Origin: Dysosmobacter sp. Marseille-Q4140
GTDB lineage: Bacteria > Bacillota > Clostridia > Oscillospirales > Oscillospiraceae
Reading direction: 5' to 3'
Length of the DNA: 64,000 bases
Assembly: GCA_018228705.1 (NCBI GenBank)
Contig: CP073694.1
Coordinates: 2,976,001 to 3,040,000 of the forward strand
Numbering within the stretch: position 1 is the first letter of the stretch; every line of letters starts with the position of its first letter. The notes beneath the pieces were generated by a model, which was not told the origin of the DNA, made no database searches, and was given only the letters and a program-made list of their open reading frames with translations. A program made the position numbers and the translations under genes. Shown here piece after piece: positions 16,201 through 24,047 of this stretch.

Positions 16201-16236
16201 AAGGACCGGCGCCGCTAATGCGGCGCCGGTCTTTTT
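16201..16236 (+). terminator. Terminator of the FHA-SEDS operon
   Basis: A 12-bp perfect stem (GACCGGCGCCGC / GCGGCGCCGGTC), TAAT loop, T5 tail. Confidence 0.88.
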
Positions 16237-16243
16237 ACGTGTG

Positions 16244-17641
16244 TTACAAAGCGGGGTCCGGCAGTGTCTCCTCCGGCAGGAAATGGCGGCGCAGCCGCTT
16301 CATGGCCCACAGGAAGCACAGGATATGAACTGCGGCGGTGATGGCCCAGGAGATGGGGTAGGACCAGTAGAGCATCTGAATGGTGTGGAACCGGGGGATC
16401 TGAAAGATGGTGGCGATCCACAAAAGCCGCAGCCCGCAGGCGCCCACCAGGGAGACGATCATGGGCATGACCGAGTAGCCGATGCCCCGCAGGCCGCCCA
16501 CCATCACGTCCATGACGCCGCACAGGGCGTAAGTCCGGGCGCAGATGCCCAAGCGGATCAGCCCCGCCTGGATCACGGCCTCGCTGCGGGAATAGATACC
16601 CAGCAGCGTGCTGCCGAAAAGCCAGGCGGCGTTGCCAAACACCAGCCCCAATGCCAGCACACACAGCTGGGCGCGAATGACGATCCGGCGGATGCGGTGG
16701 TAGTTGCCGGCGCCCAGGTTCTGGCTGACAAAGGAGATGTTGGCCTGATACAGGGCGTTCATGGCCACATAGACGAACTGCTCGATATTGGCGGCGGCAG
16801 AGTTTCCGGCCATGATGACCTCGCCGAAGGTATTGACGGAGGATTGGATCATCACGTTGGAGATGGAGAAGAGAATGCCCTGGAACCCAGCCGGCAGGCC
16901 GACCCGCAGGATCTGGCCCAGGCTGTCCCGGTAGATGTGCAGCTTCCGCAGGTTCAGGTGCAGGGGGCCGGTGTCCTTCACCATGCACCGGACCACCAGG
17001 GCTGCGGAGATGCACTGGGAGATCACCGTGGCGATGGCCACACCGGCCACGTCCAGCTTCATGGCGATGACGAAGAACAGGTTCAAAATGATGTTCACCA
17101 CGCCCGCCAGTGTCAGGAAATACAGGGGGCGGCGGGTGTCGCCCTCCGCCCGCAGCAGGGCGGCGCCGAAGTTATAGACCATGGTGGCCGGCATCCCCAG
17201 GAAGTAGATCCGCAGGTACAGCGTGGCCAGATCCAGCACGTTGGCCGGGGTCTGCATCCAGATGAGGATGGTCCGGGCACCCAGGGCGCCCACCAGGGCC
17301 AGCAGCAGGCCGCTCAGCAGGCTCAGCAGCATGGAGGTGTGGACGGTCTTGTACAGGGCCATCCGGTCCCGGGCACCGTAGTATTTGGCGGCCAGGGTGT
17401 TGGCGCCTACGGCCAGGCCCACGAACAGGTTGGTCAGCAGGCCGATCAGAGCTGTGTTGGAGCCCACCGCCGCCAGGGAGTTGTCCCCGGCCCAGCGGCC
17501 CACCACCACGATGTCCGCGGCGTTGAACAGCAGCTGCAAAATACTTGAGCACATCAGCGGCACGGAGAACAGCAGCATCTTGGAGAGAATGGGACCGCTG
17601 CACATATCGATCTCATATTGGGTTCCCTTGCGGGCTGCCAT
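16244..17641 (-). CDS. MATE family efflux transporter
   Basis: This 465-residue, roughly 12-helix exporter of the MATE family extrudes cationic drugs or metabolites using an ion gradient. The two homologous halves are visible: half one opens with MLLFSVPLMCSSILQLLFNA and VGRWAGDNSLAAVG, and half two repeats a GLPAGFQGILFSISN start. Residues AAANIEQFVYVAMNALYQAN followed by SFVSQNLGAG match the second-half signature. It belongs to the NorM/DinF-like group common in gut Firmicutes. Monocistronic and leftward; substrate not predictable. Confidence 0.9.
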   Translation of the reverse strand: MAARKGTQYEIDMCSGPILSKMLLFSVPLMCSSILQLLFNAADIVVVGRWAGDNSLAAVGSNTALIGLLTNLFVGLAVGANTLAAKYYGARDRMALYKTVHTSMLLSLLSGLLLALVGALGARTILIWMQTPANVLDLATLYLRIYFLGMPATMVYNFGAALLRAEGDTRRPLYFLTLAGVVNIILNLFFVIAMKLDVAGVAIATVISQCISAALVVRCMVKDTGPLHLNLRKLHIYRDSLGQILRVGLPAGFQGILFSISNVMIQSSVNTFGEVIMAGNSAAANIEQFVYVAMNALYQANISFVSQNLGAGNYHRIRRIVIRAQLCVLALGLVFGNAAWLFGSTLLGIYSRSEAVIQAGLIRLGICARTYALCGVMDVMVGGLRGIGYSVMPMIVSLVGACGLRLLWIATIFQIPRFHTIQMLYWSYPISWAITAAVHILCFLWAMKRLRRHFLPEETLPDPAL

Positions 17642-17780
17642 ACCAGAGACCTCCTATGATTTCAGATTTGTCCTCCAATGGAGGACGTTTTTTTCATTCT
17701 AGCACGGCTATGAAGAAAATACCACCGGTTCCGACAGAAAAATTTTACGAATACTTTACGGGAATTTCATGCGTCCTCCA

Positions 17781-17820
17781 TAAAAGACAGCCCGGGAAAG
17801 GCAATGCCTTTCCCGGGCTG
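17781..17820 (-). terminator. Terminator of metNIQ
   Basis: A 15-bp perfect stem (CAGCCCGGGAAAGGC / GCCTTTCCCGGGCTG) with a 3-nt loop; a TCTTTTA tail follows when read leftward. Confidence 0.87.
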
Positions 17821-17839
17821 CTTCCAGAGCCGTACCGGA

Positions 17840-18700
17840 TCAGAACAGGGGCACCACAGCGCCGCTGTATGTGCTCTCGATGTACTCCCGAACGGTGTCG
17901 GAGTGCAGGGCCTCCACCAGGGCCTGGATGGCGGCGTTGTCCTCGCTGCCCTCCTTCACGGCCAGAACGTTGGCGTACTCCTGGGCGGCGTCGCCCTGGG
18001 AGTCCTCCACGGCCAGGGCGTCGGTGCCGGCGTTGAGGCCGGCCTGGAGGGCGTAGTTGCCGTTGATGACGGACAGGGCCACATCCTGGAGGGAGGAGGT
18101 CAGCTGAGCGGCGTCCATCTCGCGGATGGTGATGTCCACATTGTAGGAGTCGATGTCCCGCACGGTGGCGTTGGAGGCGGCGGTGATGCCGTCCTTCAGG
18201 GTGATGATGCCCTCCTGCTGCAGCAACAGCAGGGCCCGGGTCTCGTTGGAGCCGTCATTGGGGACGATGACCTCATCGCCGTCCTTCAGCTCCTCCAGAG
18301 AGGACGCCTTGCCGGGATAGATGCCGAAGGGCTCATAGTGGACGGTGCAGGCGGAGACCAGGTGGGTGCCGTAGTCACCGTTGAACCAGTTGAGGTAGTT
18401 GATGTGCTGGAAGTAGTTGGCGTCCAGATCGCCGTTTTCCAGAGCCTCGTTGGGCTGGACGTAGTCGGTGTACTCCACGATCTCCAGCTCGATGCCCTGC
18501 TCGGCCAGAATGGGCTTGCACTGCTCCAGGATCTCGGCGTGGGGGGTGATGCTGGCGCCCACCTTCAACGTGGTGGTCTCCGCGGCAGCGTCGCCGCCGT
18601 CAGCGGCATCACCGGCAGACGCGGTGTCAGAGCCGCCGCAGCCGGCCAGCAGGGACAGCACCAGCAGGGCGCTGAGGGTCAGGGTGAAAAACTTCTTCAT
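17840..18700 (-). CDS. metQ: Methionine ABC transporter substrate-binding lipoprotein
   Basis: This 286-residue NlpA/MetQ family lipoprotein has a signal peptide with lipobox LLAGC (lipidated C21), a low-complexity Ala/Gly/Asp linker and the NlpA start TLKVGASITPHAEIL. Typical later segments are DANYFQHINYLNWFN and GDEVIVPNDGSNETRAL. It captures D/L-methionine outside the membrane and hands it to MetNI. The ATG at 18700 was preferred to a TTG two codons upstream because AAGGAG lies 8-9 nt before it. It is the last gene of metNIQ. Confidence 0.92.
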   Translation of the reverse strand: MKKFFTLTLSALLVLSLLAGCGGSDTASAGDAADGGDAAAETTTLKVGASITPHAEILEQCKPILAEQGIELEIVEYTDYVQPNEALENGDLDANYFQHINYLNWFNGDYGTHLVSACTVHYEPFGIYPGKASSLEELKDGDEVIVPNDGSNETRALLLLQQEGIITLKDGITAASNATVRDIDSYNVDITIREMDAAQLTSSLQDVALSVINGNYALQAGLNAGTDALAVEDSQGDAAQEYANVLAVKEGSEDNAAIQALVEALHSDTVREYIESTYSGAVVPLF

Positions 18701-18775
18701 GTCCAATACTCCTTTTCAAAAAACGATGGTGTCAGGGGATGATCTATCAATCAGCCGCTCTCGGGCGGCGGACTG

Positions 18776-19438
18776 TCAGCGGATGCGCCGGTCGGACCGG
18801 GCGGCGATGCGGTTGCCCGCGCCCTGGAGAATCTGCACCAGGACCACGATGAGCACCACGGCCACCCACATGATGGCGGATTCCTTGCGGTAGTAGCCGT
18901 AGTTGATGGCGATGGCGCCCAGGCCGCCGCCGCCCAGGATGCCGGCCATGGCGGAGTAGCCCAGGATGGTGACGGTGGCGGTGGTGGCGCCGGTGATCAG
19001 GGAGGGGGTGGCCTCCGGCAGGATCACCCGGGTCACGATCTGAAGGGGAGAGGCGCCCATGGACTCCGCAGCCTCGATGACGCCCCGGTCCACCTCGCGG
19101 GCGGAGGCCTCCACCAGCCGGGCCACAAAGGGGAAGGCGGCGATGACCAGGGGCGGAATCATGGCGGGGCTGCCCACAGTGGTGCCGATAATGAGGCGGG
19201 TAAGGCCGTTGAGCAGAAAGACCATGATCAAAAAGGGCACGGACCGCAGCAGGTTCACCACGGTGCCGAACACCTTGCTGACGGCGGCGTTGGGCCGCAG
19301 GCCGTCGGCGTCGGTCACCGCCAGCAGCAGTCCCAGGGGCAGTCCGATAATGTAGGCGAACAGGGTGGAGAGCACTGTCACGTAAACGGTCTCCCACAGG
19401 CCCTGGGCGAACATGATCCAAAATTCAGCACTGAGCAT
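18776..19438 (-). CDS. metI: Methionine ABC transporter permease
   Basis: This 220-residue BPD-type permease has five membrane helices and the coupling loop EAAESMGASPLQIVTRVILP, the EAA motif that docks on MetN. The GATTATVTILGYSAMAGILG segment followed by GGGGLGAIAINYGY is diagnostic for MetI. Its start overlaps the metN stop by 14 nt, so translation is coupled. Confidence 0.94.
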   Translation of the reverse strand: MLSAEFWIMFAQGLWETVYVTVLSTLFAYIIGLPLGLLLAVTDADGLRPNAAVSKVFGTVVNLLRSVPFLIMVFLLNGLTRLIIGTTVGSPAMIPPLVIAAFPFVARLVEASAREVDRGVIEAAESMGASPLQIVTRVILPEATPSLITGATTATVTILGYSAMAGILGGGGLGAIAINYGYYRKESAIMWVAVVLIVVLVQILQGAGNRIAARSDRRIR

Positions 19439-20444
19439 GTTGTGATTCCTCCTCGTAGGTGACGCCGATCTCGTCCAGATAGGACAGCATCCGTCCGGCG
19501 GTCACTTCGCTCTCCGGCAGCTGGACCAGCATGTGGCCGTATGCCTTGCCGTCGATGTCCCGGGTGTCGGCGAACCAGATGTTCACCGGCTCCCCGCAGG
19601 CCAGCACCATGCCGGCCACCACCGGCTGGTCGGAGGTGGTGCCGTCGAAGGTGATGCGGTAGACCTTGCCCGTGCCGGTGAAGTTCCGGGCGGCCTCGCT
19701 GCCGGGGATGATGAGCTGGCGGGCGGCGGAGGTCTTGGGATGGCGGAACACGTCGCTGACGGCGCCGCTCTCCACGATGCGGCTCTCGGAGATGATGGCC
19801 ACCCGGCCGCAGATCTCCTCGATGACGCTCATCTGGTGGGTGATGACCACCACGGTGACCCCCAGCTTCTGGTTCAGGTCCTTCAAAAGGCCCAGGATGG
19901 AGGCGGTGGTGGTGGGGTCCAGGGCGGAGGTGGCCTCGTCGCACAGCAGGACCTTGGGGTCCGTGGCCAGGGCCCGGGCGATGGCCACCCGCTGCTTCTG
20001 GCCGCCGGAGAGCTGGGCGGGATAGGCGTCGGCCCGGTCGGCCAGGCCCACCAGGTCCAGAAGCTCCAAGGCGCGGGATTTCTGCCGCGCCTTGGGCAGA
20101 CCGCTGAGGGACAGGGGCAGGCATACGTTCTGCAAAACCGTCCGCTGCATCAGCAGGTTGAAGCTCTGGAAGATCATGGTGATGGACCGGCGGGCCTGAC
20201 GCAGCTCGGTCTCCGACAGGGCCGTCATGTCCTTCCCGTCCACGATGACGGTGCCGCTGGTGGGCCGTTCCAGCAGGTTCATGCACCGGACCAGGGTACT
20301 CTTGCCGGCGCCGGAGAGGCCGATGATGCCGAAGATCTCCCCCTGGCGGATGTCCAGGCTGATGTCCTCCAGAGCGTGGACAGCGCCTTCGCCCTGGCCG
20401 AAGGTCTTGGTGAGATTTCGGATCTGGATGATGGATTCGCTCAC
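19425..20444 (-). CDS. metN: Methionine ABC transporter ATP-binding protein
   Basis: This 339-residue ABC ATPase has Walker A GLSGAGKST, the signature LSGGQKQRVAIARAL, Walker B VLLCDEATSALD and an H-loop ITHQM. A C-terminal NIL domain (about 265-339) is expected to bind methionine and cause trans-inhibition. The start is GTG 20444, preceded by AAGGAG; the longer open frame upstream is T-box leader, not protein. It is the first gene of metNIQ. Confidence 0.93.
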   Translation of the reverse strand: MSESIIQIRNLTKTFGQGEGAVHALEDISLDIRQGEIFGIIGLSGAGKSTLVRCMNLLERPTSGTVIVDGKDMTALSETELRQARRSITMIFQSFNLLMQRTVLQNVCLPLSLSGLPKARQKSRALELLDLVGLADRADAYPAQLSGGQKQRVAIARALATDPKVLLCDEATSALDPTTTASILGLLKDLNQKLGVTVVVITHQMSVIEEICGRVAIISESRIVESGAVSDVFRHPKTSAARQLIIPGSEAARNFTGTGKVYRITFDGTTSDQPVVAGMVLACGEPVNIWFADTRDIDGKAYGHMLVQLPESEVTAGRMLSYLDEIGVTYEEESQHAQC

Positions 20445-20487
20445 GGTATCGAAGCTCCTTTCCAAAATGGGAACTGAGGCGGAAAAC

Positions 20488-20757
20488 AAAAAAGTCCTTG
20501 AAGCAGATGCTTCAAGGACGAGCGCGTACGCGCCGTGGTACCACCTTGATTCGCGCGTCTCCTCGCGGAGACGGCCTTTGGAAGTGCCATCACACTTCTG
20601 CGCTGTCACGGGCGCTCCCGTCGTGACCTATGCATGCGCGGTCGGCCACGCGACTCCAAGACCATGTTCCCCGGGCCCTTCCGCGCCTCGTTCCCACCAT
20701 CGGAGGCTCTCTGTGCCGTATCTGCCCGGCTACTCTTCTCTTCATCGTCTTTGCGTT
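20488..20757 (-). promoter_or_regulatory. T-box riboswitch, methionine specifier
   Basis: Read leftward, the leader has the AGAG-type start, the CAGAGAG/GGTGG stem I signatures, the specifier region GGAACATGGTCTTGGAG with ATG (Met) at 20665-20663, and the T-box AAGGTGGTACCACG at 20534-20547. It ends with a terminator stem GTCCTTGAAGC/GCTTCAAGGAC (20494-20519) and six Ts. Uncharged tRNA-Met should stabilise the antiterminator and switch on metNIQ, which is the neighbouring operon. Confidence 0.93.
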
Positions 20758-20779
20758 GTTTGGTGTTCAGTTGCATTTC

Positions 20780-20808
20780 AGTTTACACGGCGATGTCTGT
20801 CCTGTCAA
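20780..20808 (-). promoter_or_regulatory. Promoter of the T-box/metNIQ transcript
   Basis: Read leftward: TTGACA (20803-20808), 17 nt, TAAACT (20780-20785). Confidence 0.75.
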
Positions 20809-20926
20809 CTGGTATTTTCGCCCAGAAAGAGGCCGAAACTCCAGTCTGGTTCAGGATGATTTGCACAAAAACACTGCGCCGACAAAGGATTTCGGCAGAA
20901 ATTTCACAGCCAGACTTTGCATCGGA

Positions 20927-20955
20927 TTGCAACTGCCCGGCAAAACTGCTATCAT
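20927..20955 (+). promoter_or_regulatory. Promoter of the DUF368 gene
   Basis: TTGCAA (20927-20932), 17 nt, TATCAT (20950-20955). Transcription should begin near 20962. Confidence 0.6.
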
Positions 20956-20991
20956 ACCTGTATGATTTTTGAAGGAGCGGAGGCGAGGCCG

Positions 20992-21840
20992 GTGGGGGAG
21001 CCGTGGAACAAAGGGGAAAAGACCCGCGCCCTGCGGGACTTCCTCTGCGGTGTGCTGATCGGGGCCGGCGCCATTTTGCCGGGCGTCTCCGGCGGCGTGC
21101 TGGCGGTGGTGTTCGGTATCTACCGCCCGCTGATGGAGATGCTGACCCGTCCGCGGACTGCCATCCCTCAATATTGGCGGTTCCTGCCGGCCCTGGGTCT
21201 AGGATGGGCCGTGGGCTTTCTGGGGGTGGCCAAGGGCATCGCGGTGTGTCTGGACTGGTCCGCCGCCGTGACTACATGGCTGTTCATCGGACTTATTATT
21301 GGCACGGTGCCCTCCCTGTTCCGGGAGGCAGGAAAGGAGGGGCGCCGCCCCTCCGCCTGGGTGAGCCTTTTCGTGTGCGCCGCGGCGGTGTTCGCGGGGC
21401 TGTTCTATGTGGGCCGGGTGCTGTCGGTGACGGTGGAGCCCAGCTTCTGGTGGTATAACTTCTGCGGGGCGCTGTGGGGGATGAGCGTGGTGATCCCGGG
21501 CCTGACCTCCTCCTCGGTGATGATGGCACTGGGGCTCTACCAGCCCATGCTGGAGGGGCTGGCCCGGCTGGATCTGCTGGTGCTGTCGGCATGTCTGCCC
21601 GGCATGGTGATCACCATGCTGTTGCTGGCCCGCCTTGTCAGCTGGTTCTTCCGCCGCCACTACGCCGTGGCCTATCATGGTATTTTGGGCATCGTACTGG
21701 CCTCCACTCTGGTGATCGTCCCTACGGACTATCTTGGCTGGTGGGAGGTGGCGCTCTCCGCGCTGTGCTGTGCCGGGGGCTACGCGCTGGCCTCCTTTCT
21801 GGACAAGCTGGACCGAACGACCGGCCGGGGCGCAGACTGA
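20992..21840 (+). CDS. DUF368 family polytopic membrane protein
   Basis: This 282-residue DUF368 protein has about eight membrane helices. The family signature is present twice: GAGAILPGVSGGVLAVVFG near the N-terminus and GMSVVIPGLTSSSVMMALG in the second half, giving an internal repeat. Recent work on this family (with DedA) links it to recycling of undecaprenyl phosphate (PopT), so a lipid-carrier flippase role is plausible. GTG 20992 was chosen because GGAGG lies 8 nt upstream and an ATG at 20962 falls at the predicted transcription start. Monocistronic. Confidence 0.82.
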   Translation: MGEPWNKGEKTRALRDFLCGVLIGAGAILPGVSGGVLAVVFGIYRPLMEMLTRPRTAIPQYWRFLPALGLGWAVGFLGVAKGIAVCLDWSAAVTTWLFIGLIIGTVPSLFREAGKEGRRPSAWVSLFVCAAAVFAGLFYVGRVLSVTVEPSFWWYNFCGALWGMSVVIPGLTSSSVMMALGLYQPMLEGLARLDLLVLSACLPGMVITMLLLARLVSWFFRRHYAVAYHGILGIVLASTLVIVPTDYLGWWEVALSALCCAGGYALASFLDKLDRTTGRGAD

Positions 21841-21867
21841 GCGGGCGCCCTTGGGCGCGTGCACTGC

Positions 21868-21897
21868 TTGACCCGGAGAGGGCGCGGAGGGTATAAT
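21868..21897 (+). promoter_or_regulatory. Promoter of the DUF1624-like gene
   Basis: TTGACC (21868-21873), 18 nt, TATAAT (21892-21897). Confidence 0.65.
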
Positions 21898-21944
21898 GGA
21901 CCCGGGCGGACTCTGTGAGAGGTTCCGCCGGAGGAGGAATGCCC

Positions 21945-22706
21945 ATGGCCGTGTCCAATACCGCGCCCAACAAGACCCGGTATGCCCTGCCGGACACCCT
22001 GCGGGGGCTGACCCTGCTCAGCATGATCGCCTATCACGGCTGCTGGGACATGGTGTACATCCTGGGGGCCGACTGGCCCTGGTATCAAAGCAGCGGCGCC
22101 TATCTCTGGCAGCAGAGCATCTGCTGGACCTTCATCCTGCTCTCGGGCTTCAGCTTCTCCCTGGGCCGCCGCCACTGGCGGCGGGGGTGGCTGGTGTTCG
22201 GCTGCGGCGCCGTGGTGACGGCGGTGACGCTGGTGGTGATGCCGGGACAGGAGATCTGGTTCGGCGTGCTGACGCTGCTGGGCTCGTGCATGCTGCTGGG
22301 GGCCCTGCTGGAGCGGCCTCTGGGCCGGGTGCCCGCCGGGGCGGGACTGGTGCTGAGCGCGGCGCTGTTTGTCCTGACCCGGAGCGTGAACCGGGGATAC
22401 CTGGGCTTTGAGGGCCTGCGTCTGGCGGCGCTTCCCGGTGAGCTCTACCGGAACATGGCTACCGCCTACCTGGGCTTTCCCTTTCCCGGATTTCGCTCCA
22501 CGGATTACTTCTCCCTGGTCCCGTGGCTGTTTTTGTTTCTCACAGGATATTTCCTCTTCCGCCTGACCGGGAAGCACCTGGCGGCGGCGCCGGATCTGGG
22601 CCGGTGCGCTCCGCTGGAGGCCCTGGGGCGGCGGTCGCTGCTGGTGTATATGCTGCACCAGCCGGTGCTGTACGGCCTGACCATGGTTTTGCGGCTGCTG
22701 GCCTGA
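21945..22706 (+). CDS. Heparan-alpha-glucosaminide N-acetyltransferase-like membrane protein (DUF1624)
   Basis: This 253-residue protein has seven or eight membrane helices. The N-terminal signature DTLRGLTLLSMIAYHGCWDM, with a buried His, and the C-terminal GRRSLLVYMLHQPVLYG match the DUF1624/acyltransferase-3-like superfamily, which transfers acyl groups across the membrane to sugars. ATG 21945 is 7 nt after GGAGGAGG; an ATG two codons earlier is too close to that site. The acceptor is unknown; a cell-envelope glycan is likely. Confidence 0.78.
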   Translation: MAVSNTAPNKTRYALPDTLRGLTLLSMIAYHGCWDMVYILGADWPWYQSSGAYLWQQSICWTFILLSGFSFSLGRRHWRRGWLVFGCGAVVTAVTLVVMPGQEIWFGVLTLLGSCMLLGALLERPLGRVPAGAGLVLSAALFVLTRSVNRGYLGFEGLRLAALPGELYRNMATAYLGFPFPGFRSTDYFSLVPWLFLFLTGYFLFRLTGKHLAAAPDLGRCAPLEALGRRSLLVYMLHQPVLYGLTMVLRLLA

Positions 22707-22716
22707 ATAAAAGGAA

Positions 22717-22750
22717 AAACAGCGGAACGCCGAAAGGCGCTCCGCTGTTT
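22717..22750. terminator. Terminator between convergent genes
   Basis: Stem AAACAGCGGA/TCCGCTGTTT extended by CGCC/GGCG with a GAAA loop and one mismatch; A/T-rich on both sides, so probably bidirectional. Confidence 0.75.
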
Positions 22751-22759
22751 GCCGTTTTC

Positions 22760-23884
22760 TCACTCGCAGAAGGCGATGCTGCCCCGCTCCTGCTTGGCCT
22801 GGTACAGGGCCCGGTCGGCCCGCTCCAGCAGAAGCGAGGGCTTTTCACCCGGACGATACTCCGCAATGCCGATGCTGACGGTAACGGGCTGACAGCGCTG
22901 GTGAATCTCCGATTTGGCAAAGCTGTCCTGCAATTTCTGGCACACGTCCCGGACCTCCACCAGGTTGAGGCCGGAGAAGAGAATACAGAACTCGTCTCCG
23001 CCGAAGCGGAAAGACTGAACATTCTGGTTGGACAGATTCAGCAGAACAAGACCCAGTGCCCGCAGGTACTGGTCGCCCTGATTATGGCCGAAGGTGTCGT
23101 TGAGCTGCTTGAAGGCATCCAGATCCATCATGGCCAGGTAGAAGGTATACTGATGCTGCTGCTCCTCCATGGACTGGAAAGCGGACCGCAGCGCCAGGCG
23201 ATTGCCCACCTGGGTCAGGGCGTCGGTCATGGAGCGCTTCTGATAGCGCAGCCGCTCCTGCTCCAGATTCAGGCTGACGTTGTTTTTGTCCTGCTCTGTG
23301 CGCAGCAGCAGCCAGCAGATCACGTAAAACAGCACGATCAGCAGCAGGGACACGCAGAAATTGGTAGTAGTGGTGGCAGTGGCCAGTACACTGATCCGCG
23401 CGGGGTCCCAGAACAAAAACAGATCGGACACCGCCTTGCCAACCAGGCACAGAGCGCTGACGATGGTGGTCAGATGGCGGTCGCCGTAAATGACGGTCAC
23501 CACCATGGGGATGGCAAAGATTACGTACAGAGCAGGGAAGGTGGAGTGGAAAGTATATACGCCGAAAGCCATCGCCACCATCAGGCACGACAGGCCGTAG
23601 ATCTTTTTCCGCTCGGAAAGGGACCCGCGCATAAAGAAGGTGGCTATGAGGACGACGATTCCGTTATAGAGGCAGGGCGCCAGCACGTACTTCAGCAGGA
23701 ACTCGCCGGGCGAACTGTTCGTGCTGCCCAGATGGGACATCAGCAGAAACACGAATACTTCTGCCACCGGGGTAAAGGCGGTCAGCCACAGCAGCAGCCG
23801 GTATTGGATCCGCAGCCATTTCTCATCGATGCGGCGGTATTCACTTTGTATGGTTTCAACGCCGAAGGTGAGATTGTTGCGCAT
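22760..23884 (-). CDS. Membrane-bound diguanylate cyclase (GGDEF)
   Basis: This 374-residue protein has about six membrane helices (30-205) forming an unclassified sensor, followed by a GGDEF domain (about 215-374). The active site reads FRFGGDEF, with the nucleotide-binding DALTQVGNR and AMMDLDAFKQLNDTFGHNQGD upstream of it, so synthesis of c-di-GMP is expected. The RxxD inhibitory site is not present five residues before GGDEF. ATG 23884 follows AAGAGGGTG; an upstream GTG is less likely. No partner gene is adjacent. Confidence 0.9.
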   Translation of the reverse strand: MRNNLTFGVETIQSEYRRIDEKWLRIQYRLLLWLTAFTPVAEVFVFLLMSHLGSTNSSPGEFLLKYVLAPCLYNGIVVLIATFFMRGSLSERKKIYGLSCLMVAMAFGVYTFHSTFPALYVIFAIPMVVTVIYGDRHLTTIVSALCLVGKAVSDLFLFWDPARISVLATATTTTNFCVSLLLIVLFYVICWLLLRTEQDKNNVSLNLEQERLRYQKRSMTDALTQVGNRLALRSAFQSMEEQQHQYTFYLAMMDLDAFKQLNDTFGHNQGDQYLRALGLVLLNLSNQNVQSFRFGGDEFCILFSGLNLVEVRDVCQKLQDSFAKSEIHQRCQPVTVSIGIAEYRPGEKPSLLLERADRALYQAKQERGSIAFCE

Positions 23885-24047
23885 GAAAAACACCCTCTTA
23901 TTTTGGTTGCGGCCCTATGGTTCACGGCCTAAAAGGAAGATTTATCCTTCAAAGGCATAAGCGTCTTAAATTCAAATAAAAATTATAGCATAAATGGGTC
24001 ACATTTGTCACGTTGTTTTTCCTATATTCGGGAAATCGAATGGACTC

